From Patiria miniata (lineage: Eukaryota; Echinodermata; Asteroidea; Valvatida; Asterinidae), in NCBI RefSeq assembly GCF_015706575.1, contig NW_024037051.1:14357016-14421015 (forward strand): a stretch of 64,000 bases of DNA, read 5' to 3'. The notes below the pieces were generated by a model that was given only the letters and a program-made list of their open reading frames with translations, was not told where the DNA came from and searched no databases. Made by a program: the position numbers and the translations under genes. Shown piece by piece: positions 24,361 through 38,000 of the stretch; the stretch's first letter is position 1; every line of letters begins with the position of its first letter.

Positions 24361-26915
24361 CCTTAACCTGGATGGATCTGGACAAACTCGGTACCATTTT
24401 GAAGCGGATGAATGGTCAACCCGCATGCAAATCGGCAGGTCGATAGACCCGAATCTTTTGGAGAAAATCCTAGAAGTAGCAGCGGATGCCCTTCTTTCGC
24501 TTTTGTGCAGTAAGTCCCATAGGGAGGCCTGTCAGCGCCAACCCGCATGGCTCCCATGTATCGCAGCCTGAAGGTACTTTACTAAATGGATCTGGACAAA
24601 CTCGGTACCATTCTGAAGCGGATGAATGGGCCAACCCCGCATGCAAATCGGCAGGTCGATAGACCCGAAACTTTTGAAGAAAATCTCAGAAGTAACTTTT
24701 TGGAAAATCCCAGAAGTAGCAGCGGATTCCCCTTCTTTCGCTTTGTGCAGTAAGTCCATAGGGAGGCCTGTCAGTGCCACCCGCGTGGCTCCCATGTATC
24801 GCAGCCTGAAGGTACCTTAACCTAGATGGATCTGGACAAACTCGGTACCATTTTGAAGCGGATGAATGGGCCAACCCGCATGCAAATCGGCAGGTCGATA
24901 GACCCGAAACTTTTGGAGAAAATTCCAGAAGTAGCAGCGGATGCCCCTTCTTTCGCTTTTGTGCAGTAAGTCCCATAGGGAGGCCTGTCAGCGCCAACCC
25001 GCATGGCTCCCATATCGCAGCCTGAAGGTACCTTAACCTGCATGGATCTGGACAAACTCGGTACCATTTTGAAGCGGATGAATGGGCAACCCGCATGCAA
25101 ATCGGCAGAGGTCGATAGACCCGAAACTTTTGGAGAAAATCCCAGAAGTAGCAGCGGATGCCCCTTCTTTCGCTTTTGTGCAGTAAGTCCCATAGGGAGG
25201 CCTGTCAGCGCCAACCCGCATGGCTCCCATGTATCGCAGCCTGAAGGTACCTTAACCTAGATGGATCTGGACAAACTCGTACCATTTTGAAGCGGATGAA
25301 TGGGCCACCCGCATGCAAATCGGCAGGTCGATAGACCCGAAACTTTTGAAGAAAATCTCAGAAGTAGTAGCGGATGCCACTTCTTTCGCTTTTGTGCAGT
25401 AAGTCCCATAGGGAGGCCTGTCCAGCGCCAACCCGCATGGCTCCCATGTATCGCAGCCTGACGTACCTTAACCTGCATGGATCTGGACAAACTCGGTACA
25501 ATTTTGAAGCGGATGAATGGGCCAACCCGCAAAGCAAATCGCAGGTCGATAGACCCTGCAACTTTTGGAGAAAATCCCAGAAGTAGCAGCGGATGCCCCT
25601 TCTTTCGCTATTGTGCAGTAAGTCCCATAGGGACGCCTGTCAGCGCCAACCCGCATGGCTCCCATGTATCGCAGCCTGAAGGTACCTTAACCTAGATGGA
25701 TCTGGACAAACTCGGTACCATTTTGAAGCGGATGAAATGGGCCAACCCGCATGCAAATCGGCAGGTCGATAGACCCGAAACTTTTTGGAAAAATCCCAGA
25801 AGTAGCAGCGGATGCCCCTTCTTTCGCTTTTGTGCAGTAAGTCCCATAGGGAGGCCTGTCAGCGCCAACCCGCTGGCTCCCATGTATCGCAGCCTGAAGG
25901 TACTTAACCTGGATGGATCTGACAAACTCGGTACCATTCTGAAGCGGATGAATGGGCCAACCCGCATGCAAATCGGCAGGTCGATAGACCCGAAACTTTT
26001 TGAAGAAAATCCCAGAAGTAGTAGCGGATGCCACTTCTTCGCTTTGGTGCAGTAAGTCCCATAGGGAGGCCTGTCAGCGCCAACCCGCATGGCTCCCATG
26101 TATCGCAGCCTGAAGGTACCTTAACCTGCATGCAAATCGGCAGGTCGATAGACCCGAAACTTTTGGAGATAATCCCAGAAGTAGCAGCAGATGCCCCTTC
26201 TTTCGCTTTTGTGCAGTAAGTCCCATAGGGAGGCCTGTCAGCGCCAACCCGCATGGCTCCCTAGTATCGCAGCCTGAAGGTACCTTAACCTGAATGGATC
26301 TGGACAAACTCGGTACCATTTTGAAGCGGATGAATGGGCCAACCCGCATGCAAATCGGCAGGTCGATAGACCTGCTAACTTTTGAAGAAAATTCCAGAAG
26401 TAGCAGCGGATGCCCCTTCTTTCGCTTTTGTGCAGTAAGTCCCATAGGGAGGCCTGTCAGCGCCAACCCGCATGGCTCCCATGTATCGCAGCCTGAAGGT
26501 ACCTCAATCTGGATGGATCTGGACAAACTCGGTACCATTTTGAAGCGGATGAATGGCCAACCCGCATGCAAATCGGCAGGTCGATAGACCCGAAACTTTT
26601 TGGAGAAAATCCCAGAAGTAGCAGCGGATGCCCCTTCTTTCGCTTTTGTGCAGTAAGTCCCATAGGGAGGCTGTCAGCGCCAACCCGCATGCTCCCATGT
26701 ATCGCAGCCTGAAGGTACCTTAACCTAGATGGATCTGGACAAACTCGGTACCATTTTGAAGCGGATGAATGGGCCAACCCGCATGCAAATCGGCAGGTCG
26801 ATAGACCCGAACTTTTGGAGAAAATTCAGAAGTAGCAGCGGATGCTCCTTCTTTCCTTTTGTGCAGTAAGTCCCATAGGGAGGCCTGTCAGCGCCAACCC
26901 GCATGGCTCCCATGG

Positions 26916-27415
26916 NNNNNNNNNNNNNNNNNNNNNNNNNNNNNNNNNNNNNNNNNNNNNNNNNNNNNNNNNNNNNNNNNNNNNNNNNNNNNNNNNNNNN
27001 NNNNNNNNNNNNNNNNNNNNNNNNNNNNNNNNNNNNNNNNNNNNNNNNNNNNNNNNNNNNNNNNNNNNNNNNNNNNNNNNNNNNNNNNNNNNNNNNNNNN
27101 NNNNNNNNNNNNNNNNNNNNNNNNNNNNNNNNNNNNNNNNNNNNNNNNNNNNNNNNNNNNNNNNNNNNNNNNNNNNNNNNNNNNNNNNNNNNNNNNNNNN
27201 NNNNNNNNNNNNNNNNNNNNNNNNNNNNNNNNNNNNNNNNNNNNNNNNNNNNNNNNNNNNNNNNNNNNNNNNNNNNNNNNNNNNNNNNNNNNNNNNNNNN
27301 NNNNNNNNNNNNNNNNNNNNNNNNNNNNNNNNNNNNNNNNNNNNNNNNNNNNNNNNNNNNNNNNNNNNNNNNNNNNNNNNNNNNNNNNNNNNNNNNNNNN
27401 NNNNNNNNNNNNNNN
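26916..27415. other. Assembly gap (500 N)
   Basis: Exactly 500 N inside the satellite. Orientation is forward on both sides, but short monomers occur only to the left of this gap and GCCTGGCTCC-type monomers only to the right. Confidence 0.99.
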
Positions 27416-30400
27416 TAAGTCCCATAGGGAGGCCTGTCAGCGCCAACCCGCCTGGCTCCCATGTTATCGCAGCCTGAAGGTACCTTAACCTGGATGGATC
27501 TGACAAACTCGGTACCATTTTGAAGCGGATGAATGGCCAACCCGCATGCAAATCGGCAGTCGATAGACCCGAACTTTGGAGAAAATTTCAGAAGTAGCAG
27601 CGGATGCCCCTTCTTTCGCTTTTGTGCAGTAAGTCCCATAGGGAGGCCTGTCAGCGCCAACCCGCATGGCTCCCATGTATCGCAGCCTGAAGGTACCTTA
27701 ACCTAGATAGATCTGGACAAACTCGTACCATTTTGAAGCGGATGAATGGCCCACCCGCATGCAATCGTAGGTCGATAGACCCGAAACTTTGGAGACAATC
27801 CAGAAGTAGCAGCGGATGCCCCTTCTTTCGCTTTTGTGCAGTAAGTCCCATAGCGGAGGCCTGTCAGCGCCAACCCCATGGCTCCCATGTATCGCAGCCT
27901 GAAGGTACCTTAACCTGGATGGATCGGACAAACTTGGTACCATTTTGAAGCGGATGAATGGGCCAACCCGCATGCAAATCGGCTTGTCGATAGACCTCGA
28001 AACTTTTCGAGAAAATCCCAGAAGTAGCAGCGGATGCCCCTTCTTTCGCTTTTGTGCAGTAAGTCCCATAGGGAGACCTGTCAGCGCCAACCCGCATGGC
28101 TCCCATGTATCGCAGCCTGAAGGTACCTTAACCTGGATGGATCTGGACAAACTCGGTACCCTTTTGAGGCGGGATGATGGGCCACCAGCATGCAAATCGG
28201 CAGTACGATAGACCCGAAACATTTGGAGTAATCCCAGAAGTAGCAGCGGATGCCCCTTCTTTCGCTTTTGTGCAGTAAGTCCCATAGGGAGGCCTGTCAG
28301 CGCCAACCCGCATGGCTCCCATGTATCGCAGTCTGAAGCTACCTTAACCTGGATGGATCTGGACAAACGTGGTACCATTTTGAAGCGGATGAATGGGCCA
28401 ACCCGCATGCAAATCGGCAGGTCGATAGACCCGAACTTTTTGGAGAAAATCTTAGAATTAGCAGCGGATGCCCCTTCTTTCGCTTTTGTGCAGTAGGTCC
28501 CATAGGGAGGCCTGTCAGCGCCCCCCGCATGGCTCCCATGTATCGCAGCCTGAAGGTACCTTAACCTGGATGGATCTGGTCAAACTTGGTACCATTTTGA
28601 AGCGAATGAATGGGCCAACCCGCATGCAAATCGGCAGGTCGATAGACCAAACTTTTCGAGAAATCCCAGAAGTAGTAGCGGATGCCCCTTCTTTCGCTTT
28701 TGTGCAGTAAGTCCCATAGGGAGGCCTGTCAGCGCCACCCGCCTGGCTCCCATTTATCGCAGCCTGAAGGTACCTTAACCTGGATGGATCTGGACAAACT
28801 CGGTACCATTTTGAAGCGGATGAATGGGCAACCCGCATGCAAATCGGCAGTCGATAGACCCGAAAAGTTTGGAGAAAATCCCAGAAGTAGCAGCGGATGC
28901 CCCTTCTTTCGCTTTTGTGCAGTAAGTCCATAGGGAGGCCTGTCAGCGCCACCCGCATGGCTCCCATGTATCGCAGCCTGAAGGTACCTTAACCTGGATA
29001 GATCTGGACAAACTCGGTACCATTTGAAGCGAATTAATGGGCCAACCGGCAGCAAATCGGCAGGTCGATAGCCCGAAACTTTGGAGAAAATCACAGAAGT
29101 ATAGCGATGCCCCTTCTTTCGCTTTTGTGCAGTAAGTCCCATAGGAGGCCTGTCACGCCAACCCGCCTGGCTCCCATGTATCGCAGCCTGAAGTACCTTA
29201 ACCTGGATGGATCTGGACAAAACTTGGTACCATTTTGAAGCGGATGAATGGCCAACCGGCATGCAAATCGGTAGGTCGATAGACCCGAAACTTTTGGAGT
29301 AAATCCCAGAAGTAGCAGCGGATACCCCTTCTTCGCTTTTGTGCAGTAAGTCCCATAGGGAGCCTGTCAGCGCCAACCCGCATGGCTCCATGTATCGCAG
29401 TCTGAAGCTACCTTACCTGGATGGATCTGGACAAACGTGGTACCATTTTGAAGCGGATGAATGGGCCAACCGCATGCAAATCGGCAGGTCGATAGACCCG
29501 AACTTTTGGAGAAAATCCTAGAATTAGCAGCGGATGCCCCTTCTTTCGCTTTTGTGCAGTAAGTCCCATAGGGAGGCCTGTCAGCGCAACCCGCATGGCT
29601 CCCATGTATCGCAGCCTGAAGGTACCTTAACCTGGATGGATCTGGACAAACTTGGTACCATTTTGAAGCGATGAATGGGCCAACCCGCATGCAAATCGGC
29701 AGGTCGATAGACCCGAAACTTTTCGAGAAAATCCCAGAAGTAGTAGCGGATGCGCCTTCTTTCGCTTTTGTGCAGTAAGTCCCATAGGGAGGCCTTTCAG
29801 CGCCAACCCGCCTGGCTCCCATTTATCGCAGCCTGAAGGTACCTTAACCTGGATGGATCTGGACAAACTCGGTACCATTTTGAAGCGGATGAATGGGCCA
29901 ACTCGCATGCAAATCGGTAGGTCGATAGACCCGAAAGTTTTGGAGAAAATCCCAGAAGTAGCAGCGGATGCCCCTTCTTTCGCTTTTGTGCAGTAAGTCC
30001 CATAGGGAGGCCTGTCAGCGCCAACCCGCCTGGCTCCCATGTATCGCAGCCTGAAGGTACCTTAACCTGGATGGATCTGGACAAACTCGGTACCATTTTG
30101 AAGCGGATGAATGGGCCAACCCGCATGCAAATCGGCAGGTCGATAGACCGAAAAGTTTGGAGAAAATCCCAGAAGTAGCAGCGGATGCCCCTTCTTTCGC
30201 TTTTGTGCAGTAAGTCCCATAGGGAGGCCTGTCAGCGCCAACCCGCATGGCTCCCATGTATCGCAGCCTGAAGGTACCTTAACCTGGATAGATCTGGACA
30301 AACTCGGTACCATTTTGAAGCGATGAATGGGCCAACCGGCATGCAAATCGGCAGGTCGATAGACCCGAAACTTTTGGAGAAAATCCCAGAAGTAGCAGCG

Positions 30401-32654
30401 GATGCCCCTTCTTTCGCTTTTGTGCAGTAAGTCCCATAGGGAGGCCTGTCAGCGCCAACCCGCCTGGCTCCCATGTATCGCAGCCTGAAGGTACCTTAAC
30501 CTGGATGGATCTGGACAAACTTGGTACCATTTTGAAGCGGATGAATGGGCCAACCCGCATGCAAATCGGCAGGTCGATAGACCCGAAACTTTTGGAGAAA
30601 ATCCCAGAAGTAGCAGCGGATGCCCCTTCTTTCGCTTTTGTGCAGTAAGTCCCATAGGGAGGCCTGTCAGCGCCACCCGCCTGGCTCCCATGTATCGCAG
30701 CCTGAGGTACCTTAACCTGGATGGATCTGGACAAACTGGTACCATTTTGAAGCGGATGAATGGGCCAACCCGCATGCAAATCGGCAGGTCGATAGACCCG
30801 AAACTTTTGGAGAAAATCCTAGAAGTAGCAGCGGATGCCCTTCTTTCGCTTTTGTGCAGTAAGTCCCATAGGGAGGCCTGTCAGCGCCAACCCGCCTGGC
30901 TCCCATGTATCGCACCTGAAGGTACCTTAACCTGGATGGATCTGGACAAACTCGGTACCATTTTGAAGCGGATGAATGGGCCAACCCGCATGCAAATCGG
31001 CAGGTCGATAGACCCAAACTTTTGGAGAAAATCCCAGAAGTAGCAGCGGATGCCCCTTCTTTCGCTTTTGTGCAGTAAGTCCCATAGGGAGGCCTGTCAG
31101 CGCCAACCCATGGCTCCCATGTATCGCAGCCTGAAGGTACCTTAACCTGGATGGATCTGGACAAACTCGGTACCAAGCGGATGAATGGGCCAACCGCATG
31201 CAAATCGGCAGGTCGATAGACCCGAAACTTTTGGAGAAAATCCCAGAAGTAGCAGCGGATGCCCCTTCTTTCGCTTTTGTGCAGTAAGTCCCATAGGGAG
31301 GCCTGTCAGCGCCAACCCGCATGGCTCCCATGTATCGCAGCCTGAAGGTACCTTAACCTGGATGGATCTGGACAAACTCGGTACCATTTTGAAGCGGATG
31401 AATGGGCCAACCCGCATGCAAATCGGCAGGTCGATAGACCCGAAACTTTTGGAGACAATCCCAGAAGTAGCAGCGGATGCCCCTTCTTTCGCTTTTGTGC
31501 AGTAAGTCCCATAGGGAGGCCTGTCAGCGCCAACCCGCTGGCTCCCATGTATCGCAGCCTGAAGGTACCTTAACCTGGATGGATCTGGACAAACTCGGTA
31601 CCATTTTGAAGCGGATGAATGGGCCAACCCGCATGCAAATCGGCAGGTCGATAGACCCGAAACTTTTGGAGAAAATCCCAGAAGTAGCAGCGGATGCCCC
31701 TTCTTTCGCTTTTGTGCAGTAAGTCCCATAGGGAGGCCTGTCAGCGCCAACCCGCTGGCTCCCATGTATCGCAGCCTGAAGGTACCTTAACCTGGATGGA
31801 TCTGGACAAACTCGGTACCATTTTGAAGCGGATGAATGGGCCAACCCGCATGCAAATCGGCAGGTCGATAGACCCGAAACTTTTGGAGAAAATCCCAGAA
31901 GTATAGCGGATGCCCCTTCTTTCGCTTTTGTGCAGTAAGTCCCATAGGGAGGCCTGTCAGCGCCAACCCGCCTGGCTCCCATGTATCGCAGCCTGAAGGT
32001 ACCTTAACCTGGATGGATCTGGACAAACTCGGTACCATTTTGAAGCGGATGAATGGGCCAACCCGCATGCAAATCGGCAGGTCGATAGACCCGAAACTTT
32101 TGAGAGAAAATCCCAGAAGTAGCAGCGGATGCCCCTTCTTTCGCTTTTGTGCAGTAAGTCCCATAGGGAGGCCTGTCAGCGCCAACCCGCATGGCTCCCA
32201 TGTATCGCAGCCTGAAGGTACCTTAACCTAGATGGATCTGGACAAACTCGGTACCATTTTGAAGCGGATGAATGGGCCAACCCGCATGCAAATCGGCATG
32301 TCGATAGACCCGAAACTTTTGGAGAAAATCCCAGAAGTAGCAGCGGATGCCCCTTCTTTCGCTTTTGTGCAGTAAGTCCCATGGGAGGCCTGTCAGCGCC
32401 AACCCGCCTGGCTCCCATGTATCGCAGCCTGAAGGTACCTTAACCTGGATGGATCTGGACAAACTCGGTACCATTTTGAAGCGGATGAATGGGCCAACCG
32501 CATGCAAATCGGCAGGTCGATAGACCCGAAACTTTTGGAGAAAATCCCAGAAGTAGCAGCGGATGCCCCTTCTTTCGCTTTTGTGCAGTAAGTCCCATAG
32601 GGAGGCCTGTCAGCGCCAACCCGCCTGGCTCCCATGTATCGCAGCCTGAAGGTA

Positions 32655-33307
32655 CCTTAACCTGGATGGATCTGGACAAACTCGGTACCATTTTGAAGCG
32701 GATGAATGGGCCAACACGCATGCAAATCGGCAGGTCGATAGACCCCAAACTTTTGGAGAAAATCCCAGAAGTAGCAGCGGATGCCCCTTCTTTCGCTTTT
32801 GTGCAGTAAGTCCCATAGGGAGGCCTGTCAGCGCCAACCCACATGGCTCCCATGTATCGCAGCCTGAAGGTACCTTAACCTGGATGGATCTGGAAAAACT
32901 CGGTACCATTTTGAAGCGGATGAATGGGCCAAACCGCATGCAAATCGGCAGGTCGATAGACCCGAAACTTTTGGAAAAATCCCAGAAGTAGCAGCGGATG
33001 CCCCTTCTTTCGCTTTTGTGCAGTAAGTCCCATAGGGAGGCCTGTCAGCGCCAACCCGCCTGGCTCCCATGTATCGCAGCCTGAAGGTACCTTAACCTGG
33101 ATGGATCTGGACAAACTCGGTACAATTTTGAAGCGGATGAATGGGCCAACCGGCATGCAAATCGGCAGGTCGATAGACCCGAAACTTTTGGAGAAAATCC
33201 CAGAAGTAGTAGCGGATGCCCCTTCTTTCGCTTTTGTGCAGTAAGTCCCATAGGGAGGCCTGTCAGCGCCAACCCGCCTGGCTCCCATGTATCGCAGCCT
33301 GAAGGTA
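32655..33307 (+). repeat. 3-monomer block, copy 1
   Basis: Three consecutive monomers marked by GACCCCAAAC, then GGAAAAACTCGG with GCCAAACCGCATG and TTTTGGAAAAATCCC, then GGTACAATTTTG with AACCGGCATGC and GTAGTAGCGG. The same trio recurs 1740 bp (eight monomers) downstream. Confidence 0.75.
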
Positions 33308-34394
33308 CCTTAACCTGGATGGATCTGGACAAACTCGGTACCATTTTGAAGCGGATGAATGGGCCAACCCGCATGCAAATCGGCAGGTCGATAGACCCGA
33401 AACTTTTGGAGAAAATCCCAGAAGTAGCAGCGGATGCCCCTTCTTTCGCTTTTGTGCAGTAAGTCCCATAGGGAGGCCTGTCAGCGCCAACCCGCATGGC
33501 TCCCATGTATCGCAGCCTGAAGGTACCTTAACCTGGATGGATCTGGACAAACTCGGTACCATTTTGAAGCGATGAATGGGCCAACCCGCATGCAAATCGG
33601 CAGGTCGATAGACCCAAACTTTTGGAGAAAATCCCAGAAGTAGCAGCGGATGCCCCTTCTTTCGCTTTTGTGCAGTAAGTCCCATAGGGAGGCCTGTCAG
33701 CGCCAACCCGCCTGGCTCCCATGTATCGCAGCCTGAAGGTACCTTAACCTGGATGGATCTGGACAAACTCGGTACCATTTTGAAGCGGATGAATGGGCCA
33801 ACCCGCATGCAAATCGGCAGGTCGATAGACCCGAAACTTTTGGAGAAAATCCCAGAAGTAGCAGCGGATGCCCCTTCTTTCGCTTTTGTGCAGTAAGTCC
33901 CATAGGGAGGCCTGTCAGCGCCAACCCGCCTGGCTCCCATGTATCGCAGCCTGAAGGTACCTTAACCTGGATGGATCTGGACAAACTGGTACCATTTTGA
34001 AGCGGATGAATGGGCCAACCCGCATGCAAATCGGCAGGTCGATAGACCCGAAACTTTTGGAGAAAATCCTAGAAGTAGCAGCGGATGCCCCTTCTTTCGC
34101 TTTTGTGCAGTAAGTCCCATAGGGAGGCCTGTCAGCGCCAACCCGCCTGGCTCCCATGTATCGCAGCCTGAAGGTACCTTAACCTGGATGGATCTGGACA
34201 AACTCGGTACCATTTTGAAGCGGATGAATGGGCCAACCCGCATGCAAATCGGCAGGTCGATAGACCCGAAACTTTTGGAGAAAATCCCAGAAGTAGCAGC
34301 GGATGCCCCTTCTTTCGCTTTTGTGCAGTAAGTCCCATAGGGAGGCCTGTCAGCGCCAACCCGCCTGGCTCCCATGTATCGCAGCCTGAAGGTA

Positions 34395-35045
34395 CCTTAA
34401 CCTGGATGGATCTGGACAAACTCGGTACCATTTTGAAGCGGATGAATGGGCCAACCCGCATGCAAATCGGCAGGTCGATAGACCCCAAACTTTGGAGAAA
34501 ATCCCAGAAGTAGCAGCGGATGCCCCTTCTTTCGCTTTTGTGCAGTAAGTCCCATAGGGAGGCCTGTCAGCGCCAACCCGCATGGCTCCCATGTATCGCA
34601 GCCTGAAGGTACCTTAACCTGGATGGATCTGGAAAAACTCGGTACCATTTTGAAGCGGATGAATGGGCCAAACCGCATGCAAATCGGCAGGTCGATAGAC
34701 CCGAAACTTTTGGAAAAATCCCAGAAGTAGCAGCGGATGCCCCTTCTTTCGCTTTTGTGCAGTAAGTCCCATAGGGAGGCCTGTCAGCGCCAACCCGCCT
34801 GGCTCCCATGTATCGCAGCCTGAAGGTACCTTAACCTGGATGGATCTGGACAAACTCGGTACATTTTGAAGCGGATGAATGGGCCAACCGGCATGCAAAT
34901 CGGCAGGTCGATAGACCCGAAACTTTTCGAGAAAATCCCAGAAGTAGTAGCGGATGCCCCTTCTTTCGCTTTTGTGCAGTAAGTCCCATAGGGAGGCCTG
35001 TCAGCGCCAACCCGCCTGGCTCCCATGTATCGCAGCCTGAAGGTA
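34395..35045 (+). repeat. 3-monomer block, copy 2
   Basis: Recurrence of the trio at 32655: GACCCCAAAC, then GGAAAAACTCGG with GCCAAACCGC, then GGTACATTTTG with AACCGGCATGC and GTAGTAGCGG. This points to an eight-monomer duplication period in this part of the array. Confidence 0.75.
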
Positions 35046-38000
35046 CCTTAACCTGGATGGATCTGGACAAACTCGGTACCAAGCGGATGAATGGGCCAAC
35101 ACGCATGCAAATCGGCAGGTCGATAGACCCGAAACTTTTGGAGAAAATCCCAGAAGTAGCAGCGGATGCCCCTTCTTTCGCTTTTGTGCAGTAAGTCCCA
35201 TAGGGAGGCCTGTCAGCGCCAACCCGCATGGCTCCCATGTATCGCAGCCTGAAGGTACCTTAACCTGGATGGATCTGGACAAACTCGGTACCATTTTGAA
35301 GCGGATGAATGGGCCAACCCGCATGCAAATCGGCAGGTCGATAGACCCGAAACTTTTTGAGAAAATCCCAGAAGTAGCAGCGGATGCCCCTTCTTTCGCT
35401 TTTGTGCAGTAAGTCCCATAGGGAGGCCTGTCAGCGCCAACCCGCATGGCTCCCATGTATCGCAGCCTGAAGGTACCTTAACCTGGATGGATCTGGACAA
35501 ACTCGGTACCATTTTGAAGCGGATGAATGGGCCAACCGGCATGCAAATCGGCAGGTCGATAGACCCGAAACTTTTGGAGAAAATCCCAGAAGTAGCAGCG
35601 GATGCCCCTTCTTTCGCTTTTGTGCAGTAAGTCCCATAGGGAGGCCTGTCAGCGCCAACCCGCCTGGCTCCCATGTATCGCAGCCTGAAGGTACCTTAAC
35701 CTGGATGGATCTGGACAAACTCGGTACCATTTTGAAGCGGATGAATGGGCCAACCCGCATGCAAATCGGCAGGTCGATAGACCCGAAACTTTTGGAGAAA
35801 ATCCCAGAAGTAGCAGCGGATGCCCCTTCTTTCGCTTTTGTGCAGTAAGTCCCATAGGGAGGCCTGTCAGCGCCAACCCGCATGGCTCCCATGTATCGCA
35901 GCCTGATGGTACCTTAACCTAGATGGATCTGGACAAACTCGGTACCATTTTGAAGCGGATGAATGGGCCAACCCGCATGCAAATCGGCAGTCGATAGACC
36001 CGAAACTTTTGGAGAAAATCCCAGAAGTAGCAGCGGATGCCCCTTCTTTCGCTTTTGTGCAGTAAGTCCCATAGGGAGGCCTGTCAGCGCCAACCCGCCT
36101 GGCTCCCATGTATCGCAGCCTGAAGGTACCTTAACCTGGATGGATCTGGACAAACTCGGTACCATTTTGAAGCGGATGAATGGGCCAACCCGCATGCAAA
36201 TCGGCAGGTCGATAGACCCGAAACTTTTGGAGAAAATCCCAGAAGTAGCAGCGGATGCCCCTTCTTTCGCTTTTGTGCAGTAAGTCCCATAGGGAGGCCT
36301 GTCAGCGCCAACCCGCCTGGCTCCCATGTATCGCAGCCTGAAGGTACCTTAACCTGGATGGATCTGGACAAACTCGGTACCATTTTGAAGCGGATGAATG
36401 GGCCAACACGCATGCAAATCGGCAGGTCGATAGACCCGAAACTTTTGGAGAAAATCCCAGAAGTAGCAGCGGATGCCCCTTCTTTCGCTTTTGTGCAGTA
36501 AGTCCCATAGGGAGGCCTGTCAGCGCCAACCCGCATGGCTCCCATGTATCGCAGCCTGAAGGTACCTTAACCTGGATGGATCTGGACAAACTCGGTACCA
36601 TTTTGAAGCGGATGAATGGGCCAACCCGCATGCAAATCGGCAGGTCGATAGACCCGAAACTTTTGGAGAAAATCCCAGAAGTAGCAGCGGATGCCCCTTC
36701 TTTCGCTTTTGTGCAGTAAGTCCCATAGGGAGGCCTGTCAGCGCCAACCCGCATGGCTCCCATGTATCGCAGCCTGAAGGTACCTTAACCTAGATGGATC
36801 TGGACAAACTCGGTACCTTTTGAAGCGGATGAATGGGCCAACCCGCATGCAAATCGGCTGGTCGATAGACCCGAAACTTTTGGAGAAAATCCCAGAAGTA
36901 GCAGCGGATGCCCCTTCTTTCGCTTTTGTGCAGTAAGTCCCATAGGGAGGCCTGTCAGCGCCAACCCGCATGGCTCCCATGTATCGCAGCCTGAAGGTAC
37001 CTTAACCTGGATGATCTGGACAAACTCGGTACCATTTTGAAGCGGATGAATGGGCCAACCCGCATGCAAATCGGCAGGTCGATAGACCCGAAACATTTGG
37101 AGAAAATCCCAGAAGTAGCAGCGGATGCCCCTTCTTTCGCTTTTGTGCAGTAAGTCCCATAGGGAGGCCTGTCAGCGCCAACCCGCATGGCTCCCATGTA
37201 TCGCAGCCTGAAGGAACCTTAACCTGGATGGATCTGGACAAACTCGGTACCATTTTGAAGCGGATGAATGGGCCAACCCGCATGCAAATCGGCAGGTCGA
37301 TAGACCCGAAACTTTTGGAGAAAATCCCAGAAGTAGCAGCGGATGCCCCTTCTTTCGCTTTTGTGCAGTAAGTCCCATAGGGAGGCCTGTCAGCGCCAAC
37401 CCGCCTGGCTCCCATGTATCGCAGCCTGAAGGTACCTTAACCTGGATGGATCTGGACAAACTCGGTACCATTTTGAAGCGGATGAATGGGCCAACCGGCA
37501 TGCAAATCGGCAGGTCGATAGACCCGAAACTTTTCGAGAAAATCCCAGAAGTAGTAGCGGATGCCCCTTCTTTCGCTTTTGTGCAGTAAGTCCCATAGGG
37601 AGGCCTGTCAGCGCCAACCCGCCTGGCTCCCATGTATCGCAGCCTGAAGGTACCTTAACCTGGATGGATCTGGACAAACTCGGTACCATTTTGAAGCGGT
37701 GAATGGGCCAACCCGCATGCAAATCGGCAGGTCGATAGACCCGAAATTTTGGAGAAAATCCCAGAAGTAGCAGCGGATGCCCCTTCTTTCGCTTTTGTGC
37801 AGTAAGTCCCATAGGGAGGCCTGTCAGCGCCAACCCGCATGGCTCCCATGTATCGCAGCCTGAAGGTACCTTAACCTGGATGGATCTGGACAAACTCGGT
37901 ACCATTTTGAAGCGGATGAATGGGCCAACCCGCATGCAAATCGGCAGGTCGATAGACCCGAAACTTTGGAGAAAATCCCAGAAGTAGCAGCGGATGCCCC

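Larger units (their letters stand above)
2541..26915 (+). repeat. Satellite array, block B (mixed 218-bp and 164-bp monomers)
   Basis: Uninterrupted forward array of two monomer lengths. The long monomer is about 218 bp. The short one is about 164 bp and lacks 54 bp between AACCTG and AACCCG, so that CCTTAACCTG runs directly into CATGCAAATCGG. Long monomers fall into at least two classes: one with CCATTTTGAAGCGG, TTTTTGGAAAAATCC and GTAGCAGCGG; another with CCATTCTGAAGCGG, TTTTGAAGAAAATCC, GTAGTAGCGG and GCCACTTC. Short monomers also fall into two: GACCTGCAACTTTTGG with GTAGCAGCGG, and GACCCGAAACTTTTGG with GTAGCAGCAG. Short monomers become rarer to the right; the last one seen is near 26127. 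Every monomer has landmark palindromes GGTACC, GCATGC, AGGCCT and AAGGTACCTT. One-base indels are frequent. No gene is seen. Confidence 0.97.

Noticed and set aside
2541..26915. CRISPR-like array of repeats and spacers
   Set aside because: The whole 164- or 218-bp unit is repeated; there are no unique spacers.
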